Of a stretch of 64,000 nt of DNA, positions 44,750-53,338 are shown in pieces. The stretch comes from Variovorax sp. SG517 (GTDB lineage Bacteria; Pseudomonadota; Gammaproteobacteria; Burkholderiales; Burkholderiaceae_C), in the NCBI RefSeq assembly GCF_013376045.1, contig NZ_JABMJG010000002.1, forward strand, positions 788,658-852,657, written 5' to 3'. The first letter of the stretch is position 1; each line of letters opens with the position of its first letter. The notes beneath the pieces were generated by a model. The model saw nothing but the letters and a program-made list of their open reading frames with translations, was not told where the DNA came from and searched no databases. The position numbers were made by a program, and so were the translations under genes.

Positions 44750-45214
44750 TCAGAACACCGGCTCGCAGCGCACCTCGGTCTTGACCGAGTTGGCGATGAA
44801 GCATTCCTCGTGCGCCCGGTGGTGCATCTGCTCGATCTGCTCGCGCGTGGGCAGGTTCTCGCCAGAGAAACTCACCTGCGGCCGCAGCGTGACCACCGTC
44901 ATCGCCGTCTTTCCTTCGGCGTTCTTCTCCATCACGCCCACGGCCGCATCGAAGTAACGGTCGACCACGAACTTGCGCTTCACCGCCATCGTGAGGAACC
45001 ACAGCATGTGGCAGTTCGACAGCGAGGCCACGAACATCTCCTCGGGGTCGACGGCCGAGGCGTCGGACATCGGCAGCGGCACCACGTGCGGCGAGGAAGA
45101 CGCGGCCACTTCGGCGCCGCCATCGAAGCGCAGCGTATGCCGCCGGCTGTAGGTGTTCGCGAGAAAGTCCTGCTCGCCACGAAGCCAGAGGACTTCCGCT
45201 GTGTACTGGGCCAT
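44750..45214 (-). CDS. OsmC-family peroxidase-like protein
   Basis: A 154-residue OsmC/Ohr-superfamily protein. The two redox cysteines are visible in LSNCHMLWFLTMA and HEECFIANSVKTEV, and the N-terminal beta strands (YTAEVLWLRGEQDF) are typical. Members reduce organic hydroperoxides through a Cys-Cys cycle. ATG 45214 is preferred; the open frame upstream belongs to an antisense shadow. It follows the acetyltransferase gene by 62 bp on the same strand. Confidence 0.9.
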   Translation of the reverse strand: MAQYTAEVLWLRGEQDFLANTYSRRHTLRFDGGAEVAASSSPHVVPLPMSDASAVDPEEMFVASLSNCHMLWFLTMAVKRKFVVDRYFDAAVGVMEKNAEGKTAMTVVTLRPQVSFSGENLPTREQIEQMHHRAHEECFIANSVKTEVRCEPVF

Positions 45215-45276
45215 GTGATTCTTCTCCGGCACGGTTTGCGGGAGTGCGATTCTGCGCCAGGCAGGCCGCGCGACCG

Positions 45277-45858
45277 TCAGAGATCGATCCGGTAACGGTA
45301 CTTCGTCAGGCTGCCCTGGCTCGGCAGGGTGATGAAGGTCTCGACCAGCACACCGCCATTCGCCGCGATCACCTTCTGCGAGGCGAAGTTGTCGGGGCTG
45401 GTGGTGATTTCCACGCGCTTGAGCCCCTCGCCCGCGGCCAGTTTCAGCATCGAGCCCAGCGCGCGCGTCGCGTAGCCCTTGCGCTGCTTCCAGGGCACCA
45501 CGTTGTAGCCGATGTGGCCCAGGCAGTAGAGCGGCAAGGCGTCGGTGCCGGGCTGCCAGCGCAGGTCGATGCTGCCGCAGAACTCGCCGTCCCACATCCA
45601 GCACTTGTAGCCCGGCAGCCGCCGCACCTTGGAGCCGTCGGGCATGACGATGCGCCCGCCCCTGGCCTCGCGGTCCACGAGGCTGGCCAGGAAGCGCTCG
45701 GGGTCGGCCTTGATGGCGGCGCGCTCCTCCGCGCCCGACTCGGGCCGCGTCTCGTCGCGCGCCCAGCCGCGGTTCAGCGCCGAGACGTAGCTCGGCAGGT
45801 AGGCCTTCGCGGGCCAGACCAGCTCCATCGGGCGCGACCCCGGCGCGGGCTTCGCCAT
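45277..45858 (-). CDS. GNAT-family N-acetyltransferase
   Basis: A 193-residue acetyl-CoA-dependent acyltransferase with unknown substrate. The acetyl-CoA motif A is NVVPWKQRKGYATRALGSML (QRKGYA for Q/RxxGxG/A), followed by VEITTSPDNFASQKVIAANGG. The N-terminal part (ELVWPAKAYLPSYVSALNRG) resembles predicted acetyltransferases of the YjaB/Mec-17-like small group. It starts 5 bp after the lrgB stop on the same strand. Confidence 0.88.
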   Translation of the reverse strand: MAKPAPGSRPMELVWPAKAYLPSYVSALNRGWARDETRPESGAEERAAIKADPERFLASLVDREARGGRIVMPDGSKVRRLPGYKCWMWDGEFCGSIDLRWQPGTDALPLYCLGHIGYNVVPWKQRKGYATRALGSMLKLAAGEGLKRVEITTSPDNFASQKVIAANGGVLVETFITLPSQGSLTKYRYRIDL

Positions 45859-45863
45859 CCTGC

Positions 45864-46592
45864 CTAGGCCCCCATCAGCCTGACGATAAGCGGCACCAGC
45901 AGCGCCGTGGCGATGCCGTTGAGCCCCATCGCCAGCGCCGAGAACGCACCCGCCGTCTCGTTCACCTGGATGGCGCGCGCCGTGCCGATGCCGTGCGCCG
46001 CCATGCCCACCGCGAAGCCGCGCACCGCAGGCTCCCTGATGCGCAGCAGGTTCAGCAGGCCGGTGGCCATGATCGCGCCCGAGATGCCCGCCACGGCCGC
46101 CGCCACCGCCGCCAGCGAAGGCAGCCCGCCGATCTTCTCGGCCACGCCCATCGCGATGGGCATGGTGGCCGACTTGGGCGCGAGCGACATCATCAGCTCG
46201 TGCGAGCCGCCCAGCACCCAGGCGATGCCCACGGCCGAGACGATGGCCGCGACCGAACCCACGATCAGCGCCACCCCGATGGGCAGCCACAGCCGGCGCA
46301 GCCGGTCGATCTGCCCGTACAGCGGCACAGCCAGCGCCACCGTGGCGGGGCCGATCAGGAAGTGCACGAACTTCGCGCCCTCGAAGTACGTGTCGTAGGG
46401 CGTGCGCGTGAACAGCAGCACCGAGACGATCACGATCACCGAGATCAGCACCGGGTTGACCATCGGATTGCGCCCGCTGCGCGTGTGCAGCCACAGCGCA
46501 CCCAGGTACGCCAGCAGCGTGAGCGACAGCCACAGCAGCGGCGACTGGGCCAGGAACACCCAGATCTCGAAGAGCTTCGCGGGCGCGGTCAT
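45864..46592 (-). CDS. lrgB: LrgB/CidB-family membrane protein
   Basis: An integral membrane protein of 242 residues that acts with LrgA in holin/antiholin-like control of murein hydrolase export or in small-metabolite export. It has 6-7 hydrophobic helices and conserved segments NPVLISVIVIV, YFEGAKFVHFLIGPATVALA, and APKSATMPIAMG. The ATG directly abuts the lrgA stop (TAGATG), so translation is coupled. Confidence 0.94.
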   Translation of the reverse strand: MTAPAKLFEIWVFLAQSPLLWLSLTLLAYLGALWLHTRSGRNPMVNPVLISVIVIVSVLLFTRTPYDTYFEGAKFVHFLIGPATVALAVPLYGQIDRLRRLWLPIGVALIVGSVAAIVSAVGIAWVLGGSHELMMSLAPKSATMPIAMGVAEKIGGLPSLAAVAAAVAGISGAIMATGLLNLLRIREPAVRGFAVGMAAHGIGTARAIQVNETAGAFSALAMGLNGIATALLVPLIVRLMGA

Positions 46593-46946
46593 CTACTGGG
46601 CGTCCTTGCCGGTGATGCGGATCATCCAGCGGAAGGTGAGCGCGGTGACCGTCATCGTGAAGGCGGCCCCCACGATGCCGGCCGCGAGGAACGGCAGCCA
46701 CTCGCGCCCCACCCGCTCGAAATGCAGCATCACGCCCGTCACCGCCGGAATGAACAGCAGCATCAGGTTGCGCAGCAGATGGCCCGAGGTATCGGTCAGC
46801 ACCTGCGGCACGCTGCCGCGCACCAGCAGGCCGATGAACAGGAACACCATGCCGATCAGCGGGCCGGGAATGGGCAGGCCCAGCCACTGCACGAGCAGTT
46901 CACCGGCAAGCTGGCAGAGAAAAAGTGTGGTGATGGCGTAGAGCAT
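46593..46946 (-). CDS. lrgA: CidA/LrgA-family holin-like protein
   Basis: A 117-residue membrane protein with about four transmembrane helices and the family signatures LAGELLVQWLGLPIPGPLIG and LRNLMLLFIPAVTGVMLHF. It pairs with lrgB immediately downstream. It lies 40 bp after the end of the long cobamide operon on the same strand, so read-through from that operon is possible. Confidence 0.94.
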   Translation of the reverse strand: MLYAITTLFLCQLAGELLVQWLGLPIPGPLIGMVFLFIGLLVRGSVPQVLTDTSGHLLRNLMLLFIPAVTGVMLHFERVGREWLPFLAAGIVGAAFTMTVTALTFRWMIRITGKDAQ

Positions 46947-46986
46947 CTTTTCTTCTGTTCTTCAATCAGGGTGGGTATGTATGCGT

Positions 46987-47976
46987 TCAGGCCGCGCTTG
47001 TCCAGGCTTGCTTCAGCGCCTGCTGGCTGGCGGGCGGGAGCACGCCCATGCGCACGTGGCCCGGCAGGCCGAAGGAGGCGCAGTCGCGCAGTTTGATGCC
47101 CGAAGCGCGCAGCGCGGCGGCCACATCGGGATACGGCCGGTCGGTGCGGGCGCAGAAGAAATTGGCATCGCCCGGGAGGCACTGCCAGCCGAGCGATTCG
47201 CACATCGCGCGTTGGCTGGCTTTCCAGTCCCTCAGCGTCTGGAGGCTTTGCGCAAGCCAGCGCTGCGCCTCTTCGCCGGTCCAGGTCTCGAGCAGCGTCA
47301 CGCCGTGGGTGCCCAGCGGCCAGGACGGGGCCAGCCCTTCGATGCGCGCCGTGAACAGCCCGTCGACGTTCTCGGGTGCGATCGCGTAGGCGGCGCGGAT
47401 GCCCGTCAGGCCCATCGCCTTGTTCGGCGTCCACAGCTGCCAGACGCGGCCGAGCTGCGCGGCATCGAGCGACGGCCGGCCTTCGAGGCGCAGCGGCTCG
47501 TAGGCCAGGTCGAGCACGCAGGTACCGCTGGTGCTCGTCGCGTGCAACGGCAGATCGGCCTGCAGTTGTCCCAGCGGGCTCGACGGCTCGCAGCACCAGC
47601 GAAGCACGGCATCGGCATGCGGCTGCGGCGCGCGCAGCACCCGCAGGCCCCAGGCTTGCGCGGCGCGCTCGTAGTCGCCGTAGCTGTGCGCCGGCAGCCA
47701 GACCTGCCCGCGGCCGCCCTGCGCCACTGCTGCGCTGATGCGGTGAATGAACTCGCTCGCGCTGGCCGCGACCACGATTCGATCGGCCGCCACGCCATGA
47801 AAGGCCGCAAGCCGGCCGCGCAGCGCGGTGTAGTGCGGGTCCGGGTAGTGGGCCGCGTCGGCATTGCGCAGCGCCGACACGGCGGCCGGGCACGAGCCCA
47901 CCGCGTTGCCGTTGGTCGAGAAGTCGTGCGGCGCCACACCAGTCGCGTCGGGGCCGCCATGAACCACCGGGCTCAT
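46987..47976 (-). CDS. L-threonine-O-3-phosphate decarboxylase-like aminotransferase (CobD/CobC type)
   Basis: A PLP enzyme of 329 residues, histidinol-phosphate-aminotransferase-like, that in this context makes (R)-1-amino-2-propanol phosphate, the arm that CbiB attaches. The start HDFSTNGNAVGSCPAAVSAL resembles the FSxNxNPxGP motif of CobD, though the NP is altered. YPDPHYTALR, VLDLAYEPLRLE and the lysine region WTPNKAMGLTGIRAAYA are visible. It is shorter than HisC and lies last in the riboswitch operon, overlapping cbiB by 4 bp. Family clear; substrate from context. Confidence 0.87.
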   Translation of the reverse strand: MSPVVHGGPDATGVAPHDFSTNGNAVGSCPAAVSALRNADAAHYPDPHYTALRGRLAAFHGVAADRIVVAASASEFIHRISAAVAQGGRGQVWLPAHSYGDYERAAQAWGLRVLRAPQPHADAVLRWCCEPSSPLGQLQADLPLHATSTSGTCVLDLAYEPLRLEGRPSLDAAQLGRVWQLWTPNKAMGLTGIRAAYAIAPENVDGLFTARIEGLAPSWPLGTHGVTLLETWTGEEAQRWLAQSLQTLRDWKASQRAMCESLGWQCLPGDANFFCARTDRPYPDVAAALRASGIKLRDCASFGLPGHVRMGVLPPASQQALKQAWTSAA

Positions 47977-48956
47977 GCCATCCTCCAGCCAGCGACAGCC
48001 ACAACGGCCATCGTCGCGACCAAGCCCAGCGCCAATGCGGCCCGCCCGCCGAGTTGCGCGGTGCGCTGCATGTCGTCGGCGGAAGGCGCGCGGCCTTCCG
48101 CGTTCAGCGCATACACGCCCGGCTTCGCGAGCCGCACACCGAGCAGCAAGGCCACCGTCGCCATCGGCCAGCCGCTGTTGGGCGACGGCGTGCGGCGGGC
48201 TTCTTCAGACAGCCCCGAAGGCCAGCGCCATGCCGCCAGTGCGAGCAACGCCACGGTGATGCGCGCCGGGATCCACGAGAGCACGTCGTCCGCACGCGCG
48301 GCCCATTTGCCGAACCAGGTCCAGTCGCGGCTGTTGCGCTCGCCACGATAGCCCCACATCGCATCGGCGGTGTTGGCGAAGCGGTAGAGCGCCGCGCCCG
48401 GCAGGCCCAGCAGCACGAACCAGAAGACGGGCGCGACGAGCGAGTCGTTGAGGTTTTCCGCGAGCGATTCAATGGCGCTCTCGCGCACCTCGCGCTCGCT
48501 GAGCCGGTTCACGTCGCGGCTGACAAGGCGCGCCAGCTGCTGGCGCCCGGCGTCGAGCGAAACGCCCAGCGCCGCCTCGACCGCGAGCACCTCGTCGCGC
48601 AGCATGCGCCAGGCGAAAAGAGGCTTGAGCAGCAGGCCAATCACCAGCGGCACCGCCCAGCCCGGCAGATGCAGCATCGCCAGCGTCTGCAGGACCATCG
48701 CGATGCCCCAGACGCACATCGCTCCCACGCACCACACCAGAGCGCCGCAGAAGAACATCGGCAGATCGACCGCCTTCGCCTGATGCGCACGCGGCGCGAT
48801 GCGGGACCCCACGCCCAGATAGCGCCCCATCCAAACGACCGGATGCAGCGCCGCGGGCGGCTCGCCCAGCCAGCGATCGACGGCCAGCGCGATCCACAGC
48901 GCGGCGGCGAAGGCGATGGCGTATTCGGAACTCGGCAAGGGCATGGGAGCCGCCAT
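47973..48956 (-). CDS. cbiB: Adenosylcobinamide-phosphate synthase CbiB
   Basis: A membrane protein that couples adenosylcobyric acid to aminopropanol (or its phosphate). It is 327 residues, with the CbiB/CobD start DRWLGEPPAALHPVVWMGRY, then SRDVNRLSEREVRESAIESL and ENLNDSLVAPVFWFVLLGLPG plus RFANTADAMWGYR. Four or more hydrophobic helices fit the family. It starts 9 bp after the CobN-like gene and overlaps the aminotransferase gene. Salmonella calls this cbiB; Pseudomonas calls it cobD. Confidence 0.96.
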   Translation of the reverse strand: MAAPMPLPSSEYAIAFAAALWIALAVDRWLGEPPAALHPVVWMGRYLGVGSRIAPRAHQAKAVDLPMFFCGALVWCVGAMCVWGIAMVLQTLAMLHLPGWAVPLVIGLLLKPLFAWRMLRDEVLAVEAALGVSLDAGRQQLARLVSRDVNRLSEREVRESAIESLAENLNDSLVAPVFWFVLLGLPGAALYRFANTADAMWGYRGERNSRDWTWFGKWAARADDVLSWIPARITVALLALAAWRWPSGLSEEARRTPSPNSGWPMATVALLLGVRLAKPGVYALNAEGRAPSADDMQRTAQLGGRAALALGLVATMAVVAVAGWRMA

Positions 48957-48965
48957 TCTCGCGAA

Positions 48966-51900
48966 TCAGGCGGCGCCCCTGCCCCGGCGCCATTGCATCG
49001 CCGCGCCGAATGCGAGGAGCAGCGCGGCGCCCAGCGCCATCCACAGCCGCAGGACGGTGGCTTCGCCGGCCTTGGGTGGCGGAGCTTCCGCTGGCGTCGG
49101 CTCCAGCTTCAGGCCGCTGACGGGTTGCGGGCTGTCCGGGGCGGGAGCGGGAACAGGTTCAGGGGCCGCGGCCGGTGCGGCGGCCTGCACGACCACGGGC
49201 GTGACCGCCTGAGCCGGCCTGGGCGAAGAAGCTGGAGCCGGCGACAGCTCGGCCTGCACGAATCGCTGCACGCCGGCATTGCGCTCGCGCAGGCCCGTCG
49301 CGCGTATCGCCTGCGCATAGGCCTGCGCCAGCTCGCGCCGGGTGGCGGCATCGGGCTTCCAGTAGTCCAGCCGCACCGCGTCGAGCATGCGCTCCAGCGT
49401 CTGCGCGAAGGCCGCGCGGTTGTCGCCTTCGAGCCATTCGCGCGTGCCCAGCCTGTAGCGGTCGCGCACGTACACGTCGTGCAGCGACTGCCATTGGTCC
49501 TGCCGCACCGCCTGCGGGGCAGTGACCTGCCAGCCCCAGAGGAATTGCGCGGTCTTCAGCACCTGCAGCGTGCCGCTGTAGCCCTCGGCCTTCTGCGCCT
49601 CGATCCACTGCGGGTGCAGGTAGCGCGTCTGCATCTCGCGCGCGATGGCCCCGGCCGCCGTGTCGGTGCGCACCGCGCTACCGTCGCGCAGGTTCTGCAC
49701 GTACAGCGCCGGGTCCATGCCGGTGAGATGCCGCACCGCCTGCGCTATGCCGCCGAGGTACTGGAACGGGTCGTCGTTGGTCAGCACGCCGTACAGGTTG
49801 GAGCTTCGCGCCATCAGCGCCGCATCGACCTGCGCGAGGTTGCCGGCGTAGGCGCCGGGCCGCTCGGCGCCGTCGAGGCCCTTGCCGTAGGCGTGGCCCA
49901 TGCGGTCCATGTAGAGGCCAGCCATTTGCGCATCGCCGCCGCCGCGCTGCTGGTTCTTCCATACGTCGCTCGCGAGCGCGGCCTCCTCGAGCCCGGCGCC
50001 GTAGCTGCCCTGTTCGTTCGAGAACACGCGGGCCGTCGACAAGCGCTGCGCCTCGTCCGCCGCAGCGCCTTCCGAGCGAAGCCTGCGCGCCATGGCCTCG
50101 CTGTTGCGCGCCACCGCATTGCCGGGTTCTCGCAGCGCCGAGACCTGCTGCACCGCCTCGTCGAGCCAGCGCATCACGGCCGGGAACTGGTCGCGGTAGG
50201 AGCCGGTGACGCTGACCAGCACGTCGATGCGCGGCCGCTTCAACTGCGAGGCGGGAATGATCTCGATGCCCGCCATGCGCCCGCCCTCGTCCCAGCGCGG
50301 CTTCACGCCCATGGCGTAGAAGGCCTGGCTTTCCAGCACGCCCTGGTGGCGCGAGGCCTCGCCGGCCCAGAGGGTGAAGGCGATCTTCCCGGGCGGCTTG
50401 CCGGCATGGGTCTTCGCGTGCTGCGCGATCCAGTCGTCCATGGCGGCCACGCCCGTCGCCCAGGCCGCGCGGGTGGGCACGCGGCTCGGGTCGAAGCCGT
50501 AGAGGTTGCGCCCGGTCGGCAGGCTGTCGGGGTTGCGCACCGGGTCGCCGCCGTAGCTCGACTTGAGGTAGCGGCCGTCGAGCGCAATCAGCAGTCCTTC
50601 GATTTCCTGGTTGTGCGCAAGCACCTCGTCGAGCTTGCGGGCGCGCGCGGCCAGTTCCAGCAGCTTCTGGCGGTCGGCGGGCGTCTTGCCCATGGCGCTC
50701 GCGGCCTGCGCGTCGGCGAGCGCCTGTTCCACCCAGCGCGCGGGGCGCGAGGCGGCGACGCTCTTCGCGTCGATCAGGAAAGCCTCGTCGATGTCTTCGC
50801 CCAGCGCCTCGACCAAGGGCGTGCCGAGGATCTGCAGGATGGTCATGCGCCTGCGCTGCGCGTCGGGCGCCTGCCCGAAGGTCGCGAGGCCCAGGGGCTG
50901 CGCGGTCTGCGCGAGCTCGTCGAGGTACGGATGCAGCACCGCGATGAAGCCGGCGAAGTCGGCGCGGATGCGCGCGGGCGTCCAGCCCAGGTCGCGGTCG
51001 TAGCGGTGCTCGGCGAACTCGGCCGTGAGCTGCTTCTCCAGCGCGGTCTTCACGGGGCCGGGCGAGAGCGTCTCCCACTCGTGCATTCGCTCGTGCATCT
51101 CCTGCACGCCGGGACGGAAGCCGGCGGGCGCGAACAGCGGCGTCGAATGGCTCACCATGGTCGCGCGGCCGCGCCGCTTGGCGGTGGTGGCCTCGCCGAG
51201 GTTGTCCATGATGTACGGGTAGACGTTGGGCAGGTCGCCGAGCGCGAGCAGCGGATCGTCCTGCACCGAGAGCCCGCGCTCCTTGCCCGCCGACCACTCG
51301 ACCGTGCCGTGCGTGCCCACGTGCACGACGGCACTGGCGCCGAAGCGCTTGCGCAGCCAGAGGTAGGTCGCGAGGTAGCCGTGGCTCAGCGGAACGGCCG
51401 AGCGGTGATAGACCTGCTCGGCCTTGCCCGCCACCTGCGTGCCAGGCTCGAAGCGAGGCGGCTGCCGCAGCACGACCACGTTGCCGAAGGGCACGCGCGG
51501 GATCACGAAGGAAGGCTGGCCTGCCACGGTGCGCAGCATGGTCGACTTCTCGGGCGCTCCCCAGTAGCTTTCGATGCGCCGCTGCGTCTCCTGCGGCAGC
51601 GCGCGGAACCATGCGAGGTAGTCCGCAAGCGGCAGCGTGTCGGCCAGATCCTTGTCGAGCAGCGGCTGCAGCTCGTCGCCCTGGCCTGTCGGGTAGTAGG
51701 CCCGCATCGTCGCCTGCACCTGCGCGATGAGCGCGTCGGTGCCCGGCACTTCGGCCGCATAGCCGGCCGACTTCATCGCCGCCAGCATGTTGCTCACGCT
51801 GCGCGGCACGTTGAGGAACGAGGCGCCGAAGTTGGCCTCGCCCGGTGGGTAGTTGTAGACCAGCATCGCCACGCGCCGCTCGGCCGGCGGCGTGCGCTGC

Positions 51901-52985
51901 AAGCGCAGCAGCGCTGCGGCCTTGGCGGCCACGGCGTCGATCTGCGCGGGCAGCGGCTGCAGCGTGCCTGTGGACGCGTCGCGGGCGCTCACGAGCATCG
52001 GATCGGTCATGCCGGCCAACTCGCTGGGGCTGTAGTAGGCGGCGATGTCGGTCTGCGCAAGGCCGTCCTTGCTGTTCGCCCATTGCGCGGCGTCCATCGC
52101 CAGCGAGGGCAGCGTCTGCAGCACCGGCACGCCGATGCGCTCCAGCTCGGCCTTGCGCTCGTTGGGGCTGAAGACCAGCGAGGCATTGACGATGGTGTCG
52201 GCCACGCGGCGTTCACCCTCGTGTGTCATGCGGAAGAACAGGTCCTTCTGCTGGCGCGGGCCGTAGAAGGCATAGGCGCGCAGCCCGCGGGCTTCCAGCG
52301 ACGCGATGAGCGCATCGAGCCAGGCCGTGTCGTCACCCGCCAGCGTGGCGCTATTGACGGCGATGGCGACCGTGCCGCTGCCCGGCAGCCTCTCGACGGC
52401 TGCCACGTCCGTTTCGACGCGCGGCCAGCCGGGGTGGTAGATGCCGGTAAGCGGCAGCGGCAAAGGCGCCGGCAGCCCATCGAGACTGCCCGGCTGCCGA
52501 AGCGCCTTCATCGACGCGCCCAGGTTGGCCGCGCCTGGAAAGCGCCAGAACTCGCGCAGCCGCTGGGCCCATGCGGCATCGACGCCGCGCTCCGCCGCCA
52601 GCGGCGCCGCGGCGGTCGTCTGGCCCTTGGCCACAAGCGCGAATTCGCCGACCAGCACATAGGGCACCGTGCCGCGCGATATGGCGTCGCCGAACCGCGC
52701 GGCGGCCGCCTGTGCCACGCTGATGTGCGGCGCATCGATCACGAGCAGGCTTGCCCCGTCGATGGCGGCGGCCAGCGCCTCGGGCGAGTCCTGCGAAGCC
52801 GACAGCACCTGCAGCGACACCCCCGCCTCGCGCGCCGCTGCCTGCAGCCGCACCACGCGCGCCGGCGACACCAGCGAGGTGCTCAGCACGACGACGCGAT
52901 CCGCTCCTTGCGGCTGCGCATGCGCCGGGAGGAGCAATCCCGCCCCGGCGAGAAGGAGCCAGGCGAAAAGAAGAAGCCGGATCAC
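48966..52985 (-). CDS. Exported, membrane-anchored CobN-family chelatase-like protein
   Basis: A 1339-residue homologue of the large CobN/BchH subunit of metal chelatases. Unlike classical cytoplasmic CobN it begins with a Sec signal (IRLLLFAWLLLAGAGLLLP, cleavage near AHA/Q at 23). It ends with a Pro/Ala-rich linker and one transmembrane helix (LWMALGAALLLAFGAAM) plus a basic tail. So the body is predicted to be periplasmic, tethered by its C-terminus. Core CobN motifs are present: VYNYPPGEANFGASFLNVP, VHVGTHGTVEWSAGKERGL, NVYPYIMDNLGEA and LWAGEASRHQGVLESQAFY. The start is GTG 52985, overlapping the DUF2149 stop (GTGA). No CobS/CobT or ChlI/ChlD AAA+ partner is in the window; instead two proton-channel-like genes precede it. 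Substrate may be a corrinoid or cobalt. Confidence 0.9.
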   Translation of the reverse strand: MIRLLLFAWLLLAGAGLLLPAHAQPQGADRVVVLSTSLVSPARVVRLQAAAREAGVSLQVLSASQDSPEALAAAIDGASLLVIDAPHISVAQAAAARFGDAISRGTVPYVLVGEFALVAKGQTTAAAPLAAERGVDAAWAQRLREFWRFPGAANLGASMKALRQPGSLDGLPAPLPLPLTGIYHPGWPRVETDVAAVERLPGSGTVAIAVNSATLAGDDTAWLDALIASLEARGLRAYAFYGPRQQKDLFFRMTHEGERRVADTIVNASLVFSPNERKAELERIGVPVLQTLPSLAMDAAQWANSKDGLAQTDIAAYYSPSELAGMTDPMLVSARDASTGTLQPLPAQIDAVAAKAAALLRLQRTPPAERRVAMLVYNYPPGEANFGASFLNVPRSVSNMLAAMKSAGYAAEVPGTDALIAQVQATMRAYYPTGQGDELQPLLDKDLADTLPLADYLAWFRALPQETQRRIESYWGAPEKSTMLRTVAGQPSFVIPRVPFGNVVVLRQPPRFEPGTQVAGKAEQVYHRSAVPLSHGYLATYLWLRKRFGASAVVHVGTHGTVEWSAGKERGLSVQDDPLLALGDLPNVYPYIMDNLGEATTAKRRGRATMVSHSTPLFAPAGFRPGVQEMHERMHEWETLSPGPVKTALEKQLTAEFAEHRYDRDLGWTPARIRADFAGFIAVLHPYLDELAQTAQPLGLATFGQAPDAQRRRMTILQILGTPLVEALGEDIDEAFLIDAKSVAASRPARWVEQALADAQAASAMGKTPADRQKLLELAARARKLDEVLAHNQEIEGLLIALDGRYLKSSYGGDPVRNPDSLPTGRNLYGFDPSRVPTRAAWATGVAAMDDWIAQHAKTHAGKPPGKIAFTLWAGEASRHQGVLESQAFYAMGVKPRWDEGGRMAGIEIIPASQLKRPRIDVLVSVTGSYRDQFPAVMRWLDEAVQQVSALREPGNAVARNSEAMARRLRSEGAAADEAQRLSTARVFSNEQGSYGAGLEEAALASDVWKNQQRGGGDAQMAGLYMDRMGHAYGKGLDGAERPGAYAGNLAQVDAALMARSSNLYGVLTNDDPFQYLGGIAQAVRHLTGMDPALYVQNLRDGSAVRTDTAAGAIAREMQTRYLHPQWIEAQKAEGYSGTLQVLKTAQFLWGWQVTAPQAVRQDQWQSLHDVYVRDRYRLGTREWLEGDNRAAFAQTLERMLDAVRLDYWKPDAATRRELAQAYAQAIRATGLRERNAGVQRFVQAELSPAPASSPRPAQAVTPVVVQAAAPAAAPEPVPAPAPDSPQPVSGLKLEPTPAEAPPPKAGEATVLRLWMALGAALLLAFGAAMQWRRGRGAA

Positions 52986-53338
52986 TTCCCGCCCGAACCG
53001 GCCGGCTCCGCATCGGCCGGCACGTAGACCATCGTCCCGTCCTTCAGGCGCCAGGCGGTGCCGGCCTTCTCGCCGTCGCCCTGCCCCGTCGCGCCGCTGG
53101 CCTTGAAGCGGGTGACCTTGCGGCCCTCGCGCGTGACGATCTCCATGTCGGGCTGGCCCTCGTTGCGGATGATCGTCACCTTGTCCTGCGCGAAGGGGTT
53201 CATCGGGTTGTTGATGACCGCGATCATCAGCATGCCGATCACCACCATGAACACGTCGATCAGGTTGATGGTCGAGAGCACCGGATCGTCGTCGTCGCTG
53301 TCCAGGCTGCTCAGAATGGAAAACTGGCGCCGGCTCAT
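52982..53338 (-). CDS. DUF2149 / ExbD-TolR-like small membrane protein
   Basis: A 118-residue single-pass membrane protein. After a short acidic cytoplasmic N-terminus (SSLDSDDDD), the helix INLIDVFMVVIGMLMIAV carries Asp28, placed like the proton-carrying Asp of ExbD/TolR. The periplasmic part (about 45-118) is small, with a beta-rich segment VTIIRNEGQPDMEIVTREGR and a C-terminal DGTMVYVPA. It overlaps the ExbB-like gene upstream and the CobN-like gene downstream by 4 bp each, so the three are probably made in fixed ratio. Confidence 0.85.
   Translation of the reverse strand: MSRRQFSILSSLDSDDDDPVLSTINLIDVFMVVIGMLMIAVINNPMNPFAQDKVTIIRNEGQPDMEIVTREGRKVTRFKASGATGQGDGEKAGTAWRLKDGTMVYVPADAEPAGSGGK

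Noticed and set aside
48054..53027. A plus-strand open frame of about 1650 codons opposite cbiB and the CobN-like gene
   Set aside because: It is the antisense shadow of well-supported genes, created by strong GC bias at third codon positions; the translation is low-complexity and rich in Arg/His/Gln/Leu without domains.
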